This document shows positions 1-8,001 of a stretch of DNA of 64,000 nt, in pieces. How positions within the stretch are numbered: position 1 is the first letter of the stretch; the number at the start of each line of letters is the position of its first letter. Made by a program: the position numbers and the translations under genes. The notes below the pieces were generated by a model that was not told the DNA's origin, ran no database searches, and saw nothing but the letters and a program-made list of their open reading frames with translations. Source of the DNA: Selenomonas sp. AE3005 (GTDB taxonomy: Bacteria; Bacillota; Negativicutes; Selenomonadales; Selenomonadaceae); contig NZ_JMME01000012.1 in assembly GCF_000686945.1 (NCBI RefSeq), positions 1 through 64,000 on the forward strand. The letters are read 5' to 3'.

Positions 1-237
1 GAGGACCGGAGTGGACGGACCGCCGGTGTACCAGTTGTTTCGCCAGAAGCATAGCTGGGTAGCTGCGTCCGGAAGGGATAAACGCTGAAAGCATCTAAGC
101 GTGAAGCCTGTCCCGAGATGAAGTATCTCATGGAGTAATCCAGTAAGATTCCTTGAAGAAGACAAGGTAGATAGGTTGGGAGTGGAAGTGCCGTAAGGCA
201 TGCAGCGGACCAATACTAATAAATCGAGGGCTTAACT
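1..237 (+). rRNA. 23S ribosomal RNA, 3' end (partial)
   Basis: This is the 3' terminal part of a large-subunit rRNA. It contains the conserved GGACGGACCG region, the AAGCATCTAAGCGTGAAGCC segment and the terminal AATCGAGGGCTTAAC typical of bacterial 23S ends. The rest lies upstream of the window. 5S and three tRNAs follow, so this is the tail of an rRNA operon. The exact 3' end is estimated to within a few bases. Confidence 0.96.
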
Positions 238-307
238 TTTAGCTAAAATGTTCAACATCGCAATTTCTTCTGTATAGTTTTGAATGTGCATAACATTCAA
301 TAAAATA

Positions 308-424
308 TCTGGTGACGATAGCTGAGTGGTTCCACCTGTTCCCATACCGAACACAGTAGTTAAGCACTCATACGCCGAAAGTACTTGTCTGGAGACGGAC
401 TGGGAGGATAGGGCGTTGCCAGTT
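308..424 (+). rRNA. 5S ribosomal RNA
   Basis: About 117 nt lie 70 nt after 23S. The sequence has the classic CCCATACCGAACACAG loop and GGGAGGATAGGG region, and its ends (CTGG and CCAG) pair to close the terminal helix. End positions are good to a few bases. Confidence 0.95.
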
Positions 425-446
425 TGTGCCCTTTGGGGTATTTCAT

Positions 447-523
447 GGCGGCTTTGGTGAAGCGGTTAACACACTGGATTGTGGCTCCAGCATGCATGGG
501 TTCGATCCCCATAAGTCGCCCCA
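447..523 (+). tRNA. tRNA-His (anticodon GTG)
   Basis: A full cloverleaf can be drawn. The anticodon stem CTGGA/TCCAG surrounds loop TTGTGGC (anticodon GTG), and the T arm is ATGGG-TTCGATC-CCCAT. The acceptor GCGGCTT pairs with AAGTCGC, and an extra 5' G faces the C discriminator, the hallmark of tRNA-His. CCA is encoded. It lies just after 5S. Confidence 0.96.
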
Positions 524-537
524 TTTTTTTAATATGT

Positions 538-613
<76 letters not shown>

Positions 614-618
614 TATAC

Positions 619-709
619 GGAGTGGTACTCAAGAGGCTGAAGAGGACGGTTTGCTAAATCGTTAGGCTGGGTAACCGGTGCGGAGGTTCGAATCCTCTCC
701 ACTCCGCCA
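619..709 (+). tRNA. tRNA-Ser (anticodon GCT)
   Basis: A 91-nt class II tRNA with a long variable arm. The acceptor stem is GGAGTGG/CCACTCC, the anticodon loop TTGCTAA gives GCT (serine AGY codons), the discriminator is G and CCA is encoded. It starts five bases after tRNA-Trp. Confidence 0.96.
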
Positions 710-720
710 CTTGCACTTTA

Positions 721-750
721 AAGTCATTGCTGAGGCAATGGCTTTTTTGT
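721..750 (+). terminator. Intrinsic terminator of the rRNA-tRNA operon
   Basis: A stem of about 10 bp (AAGTCATTGC with GCAATGGCTT) with loop TGAG runs into a T tract, right after tRNA-Ser. Confidence 0.85.
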
Positions 751-770
751 TATATAAAATGTATAATTGC

Positions 771-795
771 AAAAAAATAGAGCCTGAAAGGCTCT
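771..795 (-). terminator. Intrinsic terminator of the nlpC/P60 transcript
   Basis: On the minus strand AGAGCC-TTTCA-GGCTCT is followed by seven T (plus-strand A771-777), directly after the stop of the minus-strand gene. Confidence 0.8.
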
Positions 796-796
796 G

Positions 797-1570
797 TTAT
801 TTCACGATATGTTTGCCACCTAAGTAGCGTGGTGCCCAATAGGAGTCGTTTAAGGTGTCAACGCGGACGCCTTTGCTTGAGCTGGCGTGGATGAATTCAT
901 CATTGCCTAAGTATATGCCGCAATGAGATGCACCAGCCTCATAGGTGGTGAAAAAGACCAGGTCGCCGGGAACAAGCTGGCGGCTGTTTTTAGTGCGCAG
1001 GCCGAGCTTATACTGCTCATCGGCTGTACGCGGAATATTGATGCCATTTTTGGCAAATACATACTGCAGATAGCCGGAGCAGTCAAAGGCTTTGGGGGTG
1101 GCGCCACCGAACTGATAGGGCACACCGATATAGGACCGTGCGGTCTTTAACAGGGCATTTACCTTGTTTTGCGCCAATATGGGCTGATTGTTGGGAGCCA
1201 GAGGGCCACGGCTGGTCAGCACATCGCTGCCGGGCTTAGTGGCAGGCTGAGTAGCTGGTTTAGGGACATTGCTGCCCCATTCCACTTTTTTTGCCTTTTT
1301 GAGTGCCCGCCAGGTCGCGTTATTGACAATTCCCGTTATTTTTATTTTATTGTCGCGCTGAAATTCTGCTACGGCACGTTCGGTTTCCAGACCGTAAATA
1401 CCGTCAACGGAGGAAATGGTGTAGCCTACAGCCTGCAATTTTTTTTGCAACAGCAGCACATCATGACCGTGGGAGCCGGTTTGCAGGGTAGGGGAGGCAA
1501 AAACTGCAGTGCTGCCTATCCACATGGCAGTAACTACGGAAATGCCTATCTTTTTTAGCCGAGTGTTCAT
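797..1570 (-). CDS. Secreted NlpC/P60 peptidoglycan endopeptidase
   Basis: A 257-aa exported cell-wall hydrolase. A signal peptide (basic start, hydrophobic core, cleavage near VFA-SP at about residue 25) precedes a PG_binding_1 domain (about 30-92). A proline/threonine-rich linker leads to a C-terminal NlpC/P60 domain (about 138-257). The catalytic Cys164 (DCSGY), His216 (SHCGIYLG) and a third polar His228 (FIHAS) are all present. The family cleaves peptide stems of peptidoglycan, commonly between D-Glu and diaminopimelate. The start has an AAAGGA ribosome site. It is last in a minus-strand group behind a metal sensor and a mupG-like gene, with a gap of only 33 bp, so cotranscription is plausible. 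Confidence 0.9.
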   Translation of the reverse strand: MNTRLKKIGISVVTAMWIGSTAVFASPTLQTGSHGHDVLLLQKKLQAVGYTISSVDGIYGLETERAVAEFQRDNKIKITGIVNNATWRALKKAKKVEWGSNVPKPATQPATKPGSDVLTSRGPLAPNNQPILAQNKVNALLKTARSYIGVPYQFGGATPKAFDCSGYLQYVFAKNGINIPRTADEQYKLGLRTKNSRQLVPGDLVFFTTYEAGASHCGIYLGNDEFIHASSSKGVRVDTLNDSYWAPRYLGGKHIVK

Positions 1571-1603
1571 GCGGTTAATCCTTTCGTTTATTTATCCAGA
1601 AAA

Positions 1604-1972
1604 TTATTTTTCCTGTACATGCTCTAATCCCTGACGCATGAGTTTGACAACGTGGTCATCATCGAGGGAATAAAAAGCCTCTTTGCCGGATTTGCGAAAC
1701 TTTACAAGTCTGGCGGCACGCAGAACCCGGAGCTGATGTGATATGGCCGACTGTCCCATGTTCAGGGATTCTGCGATATCACATACGCATAGTTCTTCCT
1801 CTGCAACAAGCAGGGACAGGAGTTTTATCCGGGTTTTATCGCCAAGTATCTTAAACAGGTCAGCCAGATTCAGGCTGGTTTCGTCATCTAAGGTGTGCAG
1901 GGCACAATGTTTTAGTTTTTCAGGATGTGTATGATGAATGTCGCATAATTCAGCACTATTGTTTGTTTCCAT
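1604..1972 (-). CDS. ArsR/SmtB-family metal-sensing repressor
   Basis: A 122-aa winged-helix repressor. The start METNN at 1972 is chosen over a longer frame because AGGGAGGA lies just upstream of it. The recognition helix region reads GQSAISHQLRVLRAARLV. Two known metal sites are visible: the alpha-3 ELCVCD motif of ArsR/CadC, and a perfect alpha-5 D-x-H-x10-H-x2-E pattern near the C terminus, which is the zinc site of SmtB/CzrA. The N terminus is also His/Cys-rich. The likely inducers are Zn, Cd or Pb. No metal exporter is next to it, so its targets are elsewhere or it controls the flanking wall genes (inference). Confidence 0.92.
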   Translation of the reverse strand: METNNSAELCDIHHTHPEKLKHCALHTLDDETSLNLADLFKILGDKTRIKLLSLLVAEEELCVCDIAESLNMGQSAISHQLRVLRAARLVKFRKSGKEAFYSLDDDHVVKLMRQGLEHVQEK

Positions 1973-2025
1973 GTAATCCTCCCTAAAATAATCCGTAAGG
2001 ATATTATACCACAAGAGAATCGTAA

Positions 2026-3102
2026 TTATTCATGGAAGATAAAGGAAAATTTCCGACCGGGGGTGATGTACTGCAGGAGGTTTACTTCGGCCTCATCGAC
2101 CATCGCAGCTACATTGACATGGCTGTCAGCAGCCTGGGGATGACGTATAAGTTGGATTTCACCCATGAAATCACCGGCTGTGAGATTATCGATGGTAATG
2201 GCACCGATAGGGCGGACTATGCGGTTATCCGGGGCGACAATGCTTTGTGTGGCCGCCAGCAGCATCTGTCCTTCCTGGGCGCGAATGGCGTCACGGGCCT
2301 CGTCGGAACGTGCTGTAAAAGTATTATTCAGCAAATCGCGCAAAAATATATTATTGGTCAGCCACTGTGCACGCATGGTGACCTGACTTTCCCGTAACTG
2401 GCCAATGGCTTTTAAGTCACCTGCCTGCGGTGCATTGCCACCGAGAAAAACAAAGTCAATGCCTAAAGCCACCAGATGACGGGCGGCCACATCAGCCTCT
2501 TCCTGACGATGTTCTTCCAATGTAACTGTGGAAAAGTCATCTGTATCAGACGGTGTCTGGGCAGCAACAAACGCTCCTACACGCATGCCGGCACGATGAA
2601 TCAGTATATTTTTCCGCACGAGAAATTCTTCGCTGAGTCCTGTACCAGGACGGGGGTAAAAATCATGCATGGCCTCCACCTGTTGGAGATTGATGCGTTT
2701 TGCCAATAGCTGGCTGAGTACGCTGCTGGTCATGGTAGAGGCATTGAGCAGCAGGCGCAGCCCCTGATGATTATGAGAAAAGCGGATGATATCCTGCACA
2801 GCAAATTCATCGCTGAGACGTAATCCCTGAACGCCCAGCATTCTAAAAGCGGAGGATGATAACTCCTGCAGGCCCAGCCGTTCAAGGAGCATGGGGGTAA
2901 CATCCAGAATTATTTCCATGCCCAGAGCTTTGGCCTGATGTAAAAGCGGGTAGAGCAGGTCTTTGATATTTTCGCTGGCACAGGTCAGCCTGCTATAGGT
3001 GATGAGGAGGCGCTTAATCCCTGCCGCCGCTCCCTGCCTGAGCAGGCTGGCTTGTTTTTCTCCCTGCTCCCAGCCTAAATTTATTATTATCCCATTTTCC
3101 AT
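2026..3102 (-). CDS. MupG-family TIM-barrel protein (DUF871), putative 6-phospho-N-acetylmuramidase
   Basis: A 358-aa protein with the layout of the MupG/DUF871 family: a TIM barrel of about 240 residues and a C-terminal beta-rich domain of about 110. Family hallmarks include the early LLITYSRL strand and DFYPRPGTGLS near residue 147. Characterised MupG from Staphylococcus hydrolyses MurNAc-6-phosphate-GlcNAc during muropeptide recycling. The start codon follows AAGGAAGG at 8 bp. No PTS transporter or murQ is nearby, so the exact substrate is inferred from family. It is first in a minus-strand run with the metal sensor and an NlpC/P60 wall enzyme. Confidence 0.8.
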   Translation of the reverse strand: MENGIIINLGWEQGEKQASLLRQGAAAGIKRLLITYSRLTCASENIKDLLYPLLHQAKALGMEIILDVTPMLLERLGLQELSSSAFRMLGVQGLRLSDEFAVQDIIRFSHNHQGLRLLLNASTMTSSVLSQLLAKRINLQQVEAMHDFYPRPGTGLSEEFLVRKNILIHRAGMRVGAFVAAQTPSDTDDFSTVTLEEHRQEEADVAARHLVALGIDFVFLGGNAPQAGDLKAIGQLRESQVTMRAQWLTNNIFLRDLLNNTFTARSDEARDAIRAQEGQMLLAATQSIVAPDNRIVRPIGAITIDNLTAGDFMGEIQLIRHPQAADSHVNVAAMVDEAEVNLLQYITPGRKFSFIFHE

Positions 3103-3319
3103 AAGCCCATACCTTCCTTGTTGTGTATTATCTCACGGAACCTACTATATTTATTCGTGCTGAGTAAATAATAATCCTTTTGCAGATTAGTGGAAAAATT
3201 TTTTCGATAAAAGAAGGTTTTTAGATATGAATGTGGAATTAGAAAAGAGCAAGACATTACAGGGGTACACATTGGCTTCCGAATTTATGATTGTTATTTT
3301 AAGATGGGGAGGAATATAA

Positions 3320-3853
3320 ATGGCAGAGGATATTAAGAGCAGGGAAGAAATCAACACGCAGCTGACTTCAGCAATTGAAGAAATTGCTACGTCTACACAG
3401 ACGGTGTATGAGGCTGTAGAGCAGGTGGCCAAGAGTGCAATGGCACTGGCAAAAGCCGGTCAGGAATCGGTTGAGCAGGCCAAGCTCCTTCAGGAGAAAA
3501 ACGCTGATACAATCAAGGTTATTGATTTTATCACGAACATTGCCGGTCAGACAAACCTGCTTGGCTTGAATGCTGCAATTGAAGCAGCTCGTGCTGGTGA
3601 ACAGGGACGCGGCTTTGCCGTCGTTGCTGAAGAAGTTCGTAAACTGGCTGAACAGTCCCGTGAAGCTACGGAAAAGATTCAGTCCACACTGAACGAAATG
3701 AATAAGGCGGTTGAGGGGATTTCCAAGACCATTGAGACGACTGGTTCTATCAGCGAGGAACAGGCAGCATCCACAGAAGAAATCACAGCAAATCTGTCAC
3801 GCGTTACCAAAGCAGCAGAAGACTTGAAAAAATATATAGAAAATCTGAATTAA
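3320..3853 (+). CDS. Soluble methyl-accepting chemotaxis-type signalling domain protein
   Basis: A 177-aa protein that is almost only the cytoplasmic hairpin tip of a chemoreceptor: a coiled coil, then the highly conserved [19 protein letters not shown] and [18 protein letters not shown] region (about residues 74-115), then a return coiled coil. There is no transmembrane segment and no recognisable sensor domain. The family tip contacts CheA and CheW. A cytosolic signalling-only protein of this size could add to receptor arrays or act as a decoy (inference). The start has GGAGG. An intrinsic terminator follows, so it is monocistronic. Confidence 0.88.
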   Translation: MAEDIKSREEINTQLTSAIEEIATSTQTVYEAVEQVAKSAMALAKAGQESVEQAKLLQEKNADTIKVIDFITNIAGQTNLLGLNAAIEAARAGEQGRGFAVVAEEVRKLAEQSREATEKIQSTLNEMNKAVEGISKTIETTGSISEEQAASTEEITANLSRVTKAAEDLKKYIENLN

Positions 3854-3867
3854 GTAATCTCGCATAA

Positions 3868-3910
3868 AACCTCATCCAAATGTCTTTGCAGCTTGGGTGA
3901 GGTTTGTTTG
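3868..3910 (+). terminator. Intrinsic terminator
   Basis: AAACCTCATCCAA pairs with TTGGGTGAGGTTT (one G-T wobble) and a T-rich tail follows, after the chemoreceptor-like gene. Confidence 0.8.
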
Positions 3911-3992
3911 CATTACAGGGAGTATATTTTTGCAGTATATCGATGGCAAAAAATAGTTGATATAGTTTTTAGCTGGCAAGGACGAAAATTGT

Positions 3993-5033
3993 ATGCAAAT
4001 ATCTCAAATGCGACAGACAATAGTGCTGGTCGTGGATGGCAACGAAATCGACCGCCTAAAACTTAAAAGAATATTGGAGCCGCGTGTGCAATTTTGTGAA
4101 GTTTCCTTCGGCAGCGAAGTGATGTCCTATTTAAATGAGCATCATGTTGATTTGCTGCTGTTGGCAGATAAACTTCCCGATACCGATGGATTTGATATCT
4201 TACGCAAGGTACATGGTGATGTGCGCTATAAGGATATGCCTGCCATCATTGTGACGGATGACCTTACTCAGAAAATGGAAGCTGCTGTAGCTATGGCCGG
4301 AGGCTTTGATATTATCCGCAAACCCTTTGTGCCGATTATCGTGGTAAAAAAGGTTGAACAGGTTCTTGAGCTGGAGTATCTGCACCGTAATCTTAAAGAG
4401 GAGGTACAGCGTCAGACACAATTGGCAGAGGACCGTTTAGCTGCCAGCGAACGGCTGTTCGAACAAACGGTAATGGCGCTGGCGAAAACCATCGATGCCA
4501 AGGATGCCTATACCAGAGGCCATTCTCAGCGTGTGGCCCGCTATGCGCGTCACATTGCCTTTAAGCTGGGCTGGCTGGAGGAGGAGCAGCGCCGTGTTTA
4601 TTTTATGGGGCTGCTGCATGACATCGGCAAAATCGGGGTGCCGGAATACATTATCAATAAAACTACCCGGCTTAATGATGAGGAGTATGGAAAAATCCAG
4701 CAGCATACCGTTATCGGCTCACAAATTTTGGACCTTGTTGCGGAGTTCCCGGAACTGGCCATTGGGGCGCGTTCCCATCATGAACGTTATGATGGCAAGG
4801 GCTATCCAGATGGTTTTGCCGGCAGCCAGATTCCGGTTTATGCCCGGGTTATTGCCGTGGCTGACGCCTATGATGCCATGACGTCGCGGCGCAGCTACCG
4901 TGATGTGCTGCCGCAGGATGTGGTGCGCAGTGAAATTGCCAAGGGGCGGGGCACGCAGTTTGATCCGCAGTTCGCGGATATAATGTTGCAAATAATTGAC
5001 GAAGATGAAGAGTATATACTGCATGAGCGTTGA
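3993..5033 (+). CDS. HD-GYP domain protein with degenerate receiver domain
   Basis: A 346-aa protein. Residues 9-125 are a receiver fold and about 150-340 an HD-GYP domain, the class that degrades cyclic di-GMP. The HD-GYP motifs are complete: HSQRVARYARH, LLHDIGKIGVP, HHERYDGKGYPDG and VADAYDAMTSRRSYR. The receiver is unusual. The position four before the conserved Pro62 is Ala58, where the phosphorylated Asp should be, with Asp59 next to it. The acidic pair near residue 15 is Asp-Gly. Thr88 and Lys110 are kept. Phosphorylation by a kinase is therefore doubtful and no kinase is adjacent. A terminator follows. Confidence 0.9.
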   Translation: MQISQMRQTIVLVVDGNEIDRLKLKRILEPRVQFCEVSFGSEVMSYLNEHHVDLLLLADKLPDTDGFDILRKVHGDVRYKDMPAIIVTDDLTQKMEAAVAMAGGFDIIRKPFVPIIVVKKVEQVLELEYLHRNLKEEVQRQTQLAEDRLAASERLFEQTVMALAKTIDAKDAYTRGHSQRVARYARHIAFKLGWLEEEQRRVYFMGLLHDIGKIGVPEYIINKTTRLNDEEYGKIQQHTVIGSQILDLVAEFPELAIGARSHHERYDGKGYPDGFAGSQIPVYARVIAVADAYDAMTSRRSYRDVLPQDVVRSEIAKGRGTQFDPQFADIMLQIIDEDEEYILHER

Positions 5034-5049
5034 GCATGTGGCTGAATTT

Positions 5050-5092
5050 AAAGACAGGATAGTTATGGCAGACCGCTATCCTGTCTTTTATT
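5050..5092 (+). terminator. Intrinsic terminator
   Basis: AAAGACAGGATAG pairs with CTATCCTGTCTTT around a 12-nt loop and runs into Ts, 17 bp after the HD-GYP gene. Confidence 0.85.
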
Positions 5093-5216
5093 GTTTTCGC
5101 TTATTTTTACTATGGAAAAAAATATTCATTTGCGCTATAATAAACAAGACAGAACAATACCCTGCTGCTTTCCCCAAGTGGTGTAAGGGAATTTTTGATA
5201 TGGGAGTGAATAACAG

Positions 5217-5984
5217 ATGTTTTTAGAAGAACGTCAGGAAATCATACTGAATATGCTGGCTCGCGATGGCAAGGTACGTGTGCGTGAGCTCAGTGAAAAA
5301 TTCAAGGTTACTGAGGACTGTATTCGTAAGGACTTAGGTGCGCTGGAGAAAAAAGGCAAACTCAAACGTACCTATGGCGGTGCTGTACGCATTCGTGAAA
5401 ACAGCCATATGCTGGAGGTCAGCAAGCATCGCAACACCGATGTAGAGGCCAAGCAGCGCATTGCCCAGGCCGCAGTGAAACTCATTCATGAGCGCGATAT
5501 GGTATTCCTGGATATTTCTACCAGCAATCTGGCTATTGCCGAACTGCTCGTCAAAATGGACCAGGATATCACTGTTGTTACCAACATGATTGATATTCTC
5601 GTAGTACTGGCCCGCAATCCGAAAATCCGTGTGGTCTTTGCCGGTGGTAAAATCAACAAAAGCCGCGATGGTTTCTGGGGCGGCATGACGCTGGACTTTA
5701 TTTCCCGTCTGAAACCGGATATTGCCTTTGTGGGTGCTGTAGGCGTAGACGTCAAAGAAAACAGTGTGTCTACCTACGATATTGATGACGGTATCAATAA
5801 GGCCGCTATCATTCGTCACAGCAAGAAGGCCTATGTAGTGGCTGAGGCTCGCAAGCTCAGTACGGACGGCAACTATAACTATACTACGCTTGATACCTTG
5901 TCCGGCTTGATTACTGACACTCTGCCGGCACAGGATATTCAGGAGGCCGCTGATTCTTACGGCGTGGAAATCATTCTGCCATGA
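5217..5984 (+). CDS. DeoR-family transcriptional regulator
   Basis: A 255-aa regulator. The N-terminal DeoR winged helix (about residues 3-57: MLARDGKVRVRELSEKF, then DCIRKDLGALEKKGKLKRTYGGA) is followed by a sugar-phosphate-sensing DeoRC domain (about 75-235). Members usually repress sugar or sugar-phosphate genes and respond to a phosphorylated intermediate. A GGGAG ribosome site precedes the ATG, and a TATAAT box lies about 85 bp upstream (near 5136). Its stop overlaps the start of the sulfatase-fold membrane enzyme by 4 bp (ATGA), so the two are translationally coupled and probably functionally linked. Confidence 0.92.
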   Translation: MFLEERQEIILNMLARDGKVRVRELSEKFKVTEDCIRKDLGALEKKGKLKRTYGGAVRIRENSHMLEVSKHRNTDVEAKQRIAQAAVKLIHERDMVFLDISTSNLAIAELLVKMDQDITVVTNMIDILVVLARNPKIRVVFAGGKINKSRDGFWGGMTLDFISRLKPDIAFVGAVGVDVKENSVSTYDIDDGINKAAIIRHSKKAYVVAEARKLSTDGNYNYTTLDTLSGLITDTLPAQDIQEAADSYGVEIILP

Positions 5985-7999
5985 GTATAAATTTCCCGAC
6001 GTGTTTGAGCTGGGAAAATTTTCATAGGATAATCGTGGAAGGACTGAAGGTATATGTTTTTTACCTGGCAGTCCTTTCCCTTTTCCGGCTCTTTTTTATT
6101 TTCTGGCTCCAGGATTATTGGGGGCCGCAGACAACAGGGGCCGATATCATGCTGGCGTTATGGCGTGGCAGCCGCTTGAGTATGCAGACGGCCGGGGCCA
6201 TTACCCTGCTGAGCTTTGTACCGGCCCTGCTGGCGCATTATCTTTGGCCCAAGGTGGAAAAATATTTGTGGCTCGGAATAAATGGCCTGCTGCTGCCTGT
6301 TTTAACCGTGCTGTACATGGCCAGTTTCCCCTATTACCGCATTTACCGCATGAATTTTAATCAGATGATATTCACGGGAATGAATGAGGACTGGGGGGCT
6401 TTGTTCTGGACGATGGTTGACCAGTATGGCCTGCCACTGCGGTTTGCCGGCGCCATGCTGCTGGCCTATGCACTCTGGCGCATACTGCGGAGTCTGCTGG
6501 CCTGGCGGCTGCCCCTGCTGCCCATTGCCCAATGGCCGCTGGCGGCAAAATTAGTGGTGCGTGCTGCCTTTATCGGTGTCGTTTATATTGCTGTCTTACT
6601 GGGGATTTTTGGCGGCAGTCTGGGCTGGCAGACAGCCGTGGACTGGGAAAATGCCGGGGTGACCAGGGACGAGTTTTTAAACGAGGCCATTTTGGACAAT
6701 CCGCAGGCCATTTACCGGGCTTATAATCTCAACAGCCGTATGCTGGCCTGTAATGGGCTGGACTTTACGGTGGAGGATATCAAACTGCTGGCCACGCAGC
6801 TCAGTGGCAAACAGGCTGATTCAGATAATCTCGATGATTATCTGCAGAAAAGCGTGGTGCAGGGGACGGACAAACCGCCCCGGCATGTTTTTGTAATTCT
6901 GTCAGAAAGTCTGGCCAACTGGCCGCTGCTGGCTGAATATAAGGATATACCCATTGCGGAGGACCTGCGCGCCTTGTTGGCGGAGGAAAATACGGATTAT
7001 TGTCCGGCTTTCCTGCCCAATGGGGCCAGTACCGTGTCGGCAGTGACGGGGGCGGTAACGGGACTGGCGGATGCCAACCTTTACCTGACCACCATGCCGG
7101 AATCCTTTGCGGCACCTTATCCCACTGCCAGTGCACCACAGATTGCCAAACTGGGCTATGACACCAACTTTTTCTATGCCGGCCCGGCTACCTGGGAACG
7201 CATTGGCGCTTTTACCACGGCACAGGGCTTTGCGCATTTTTATAGCCGCGGTGACTTCGGTGATGTGCCAGGGAGCGTCTGGGGCTGTGAGGACGAATGT
7301 CTGTACGCCAATGTGCTGGCACGACTGACAGAGGGACCGAGCTTTAATGTCATACTAAATGCCTCTAACCATAGTCCCTATGATGTGGACGTTCTGGCCA
7401 AGGGCTTTGACCAGGAGCGAACCCGGTCGGCTCTGCCGCCTGCTGCACAGCAGGATGAAGAACTGCTAAGAGAACTGGGGCATTACTGGTATGCCCAGCG
7501 TGAACTGGTGAAATTTGTCCGGGAAGTTAAAGAAAAATATCCCGACAGTCTGTTTATTATTGTCGGTGACCATGCTGACCGTTATAATATCGAAAAGCAG
7601 CCGGATATGTATGCCCGTTACGGGATTCCTTTTATTGTGACAGGGCAAAATATTCATAAAGGAACTCTGCTGGCCGACAGCGCCGGCAGTCAGATTGATA
7701 TATTCCCCACAGTGATGGAGCTCATTGCTCCGCAGGGACATGCTTATATGGCCTTAGGACAGAGTCTGACCACCACGAGCAATAAGGGCGTTAATTACGG
7801 CTTTTGGATTACGCGCAAGGCTATCGGCAAAGCCGATACCATACCGCTGGTGCCGGAATCCCTGAGTGGCGGGGAAACACCTGCCATCGATAACCAGGCC
7901 CTGCAGGACTATATCAACGCCATCCGCGCCATCTCCTGGTGGCGCCCTAAGTACGGCCCTGTTTTAGACCAAAAGATATTGGATGAAAAAGGAAGATAA
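5981..7999 (+). CDS. LTA synthase-like membrane sulfatase/phosphoglycerol transferase family protein
   Basis: A 672-aa protein. Four to five hydrophobic segments in the first 215 residues anchor it in the inner membrane. A large alkaline-phosphatase/sulfatase fold domain (about 295-610) probably faces the periplasm. Metal-site motifs are visible: VILSESLANW, a Ser/Thr-rich nucleophile region PNGASTVSAVTG, NASNHSPYD, and IIVGDHADRYN. In LtaS, OpgB and relatives this fold transfers glycerol phosphate or phosphoethanolamine to a glycan or lipid. Lipoteichoic acid is not expected in a diderm, so the acceptor may be an outer-membrane or periplasmic glycan (inference). It overlaps the DeoR gene by 4 bp and is followed after 2 bp by a Fic gene. 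Confidence 0.85.
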   Translation: MSINFPTCLSWENFHRIIVEGLKVYVFYLAVLSLFRLFFIFWLQDYWGPQTTGADIMLALWRGSRLSMQTAGAITLLSFVPALLAHYLWPKVEKYLWLGINGLLLPVLTVLYMASFPYYRIYRMNFNQMIFTGMNEDWGALFWTMVDQYGLPLRFAGAMLLAYALWRILRSLLAWRLPLLPIAQWPLAAKLVVRAAFIGVVYIAVLLGIFGGSLGWQTAVDWENAGVTRDEFLNEAILDNPQAIYRAYNLNSRMLACNGLDFTVEDIKLLATQLSGKQADSDNLDDYLQKSVVQGTDKPPRHVFVILSESLANWPLLAEYKDIPIAEDLRALLAEENTDYCPAFLPNGASTVSAVTGAVTGLADANLYLTTMPESFAAPYPTASAPQIAKLGYDTNFFYAGPATWERIGAFTTAQGFAHFYSRGDFGDVPGSVWGCEDECLYANVLARLTEGPSFNVILNASNHSPYDVDVLAKGFDQERTRSALPPAAQQDEELLRELGHYWYAQRELVKFVREVKEKYPDSLFIIVGDHADRYNIEKQPDMYARYGIPFIVTGQNIHKGTLLADSAGSQIDIFPTVMELIAPQGHAYMALGQSLTTTSNKGVNYGFWITRKAIGKADTIPLVPESLSGGETPAIDNQALQDYINAIRAISWWRPKYGPVLDQKILDEKGR

Positions 8000-8001
8000 T
8001 T

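Noticed and set aside
3087-3272. 61-codon minus-strand frame upstream of the mupG-like gene
   Set aside because: It overlaps the mupG start, has no ribosome site, and reads like AT-rich intergenic sequence.
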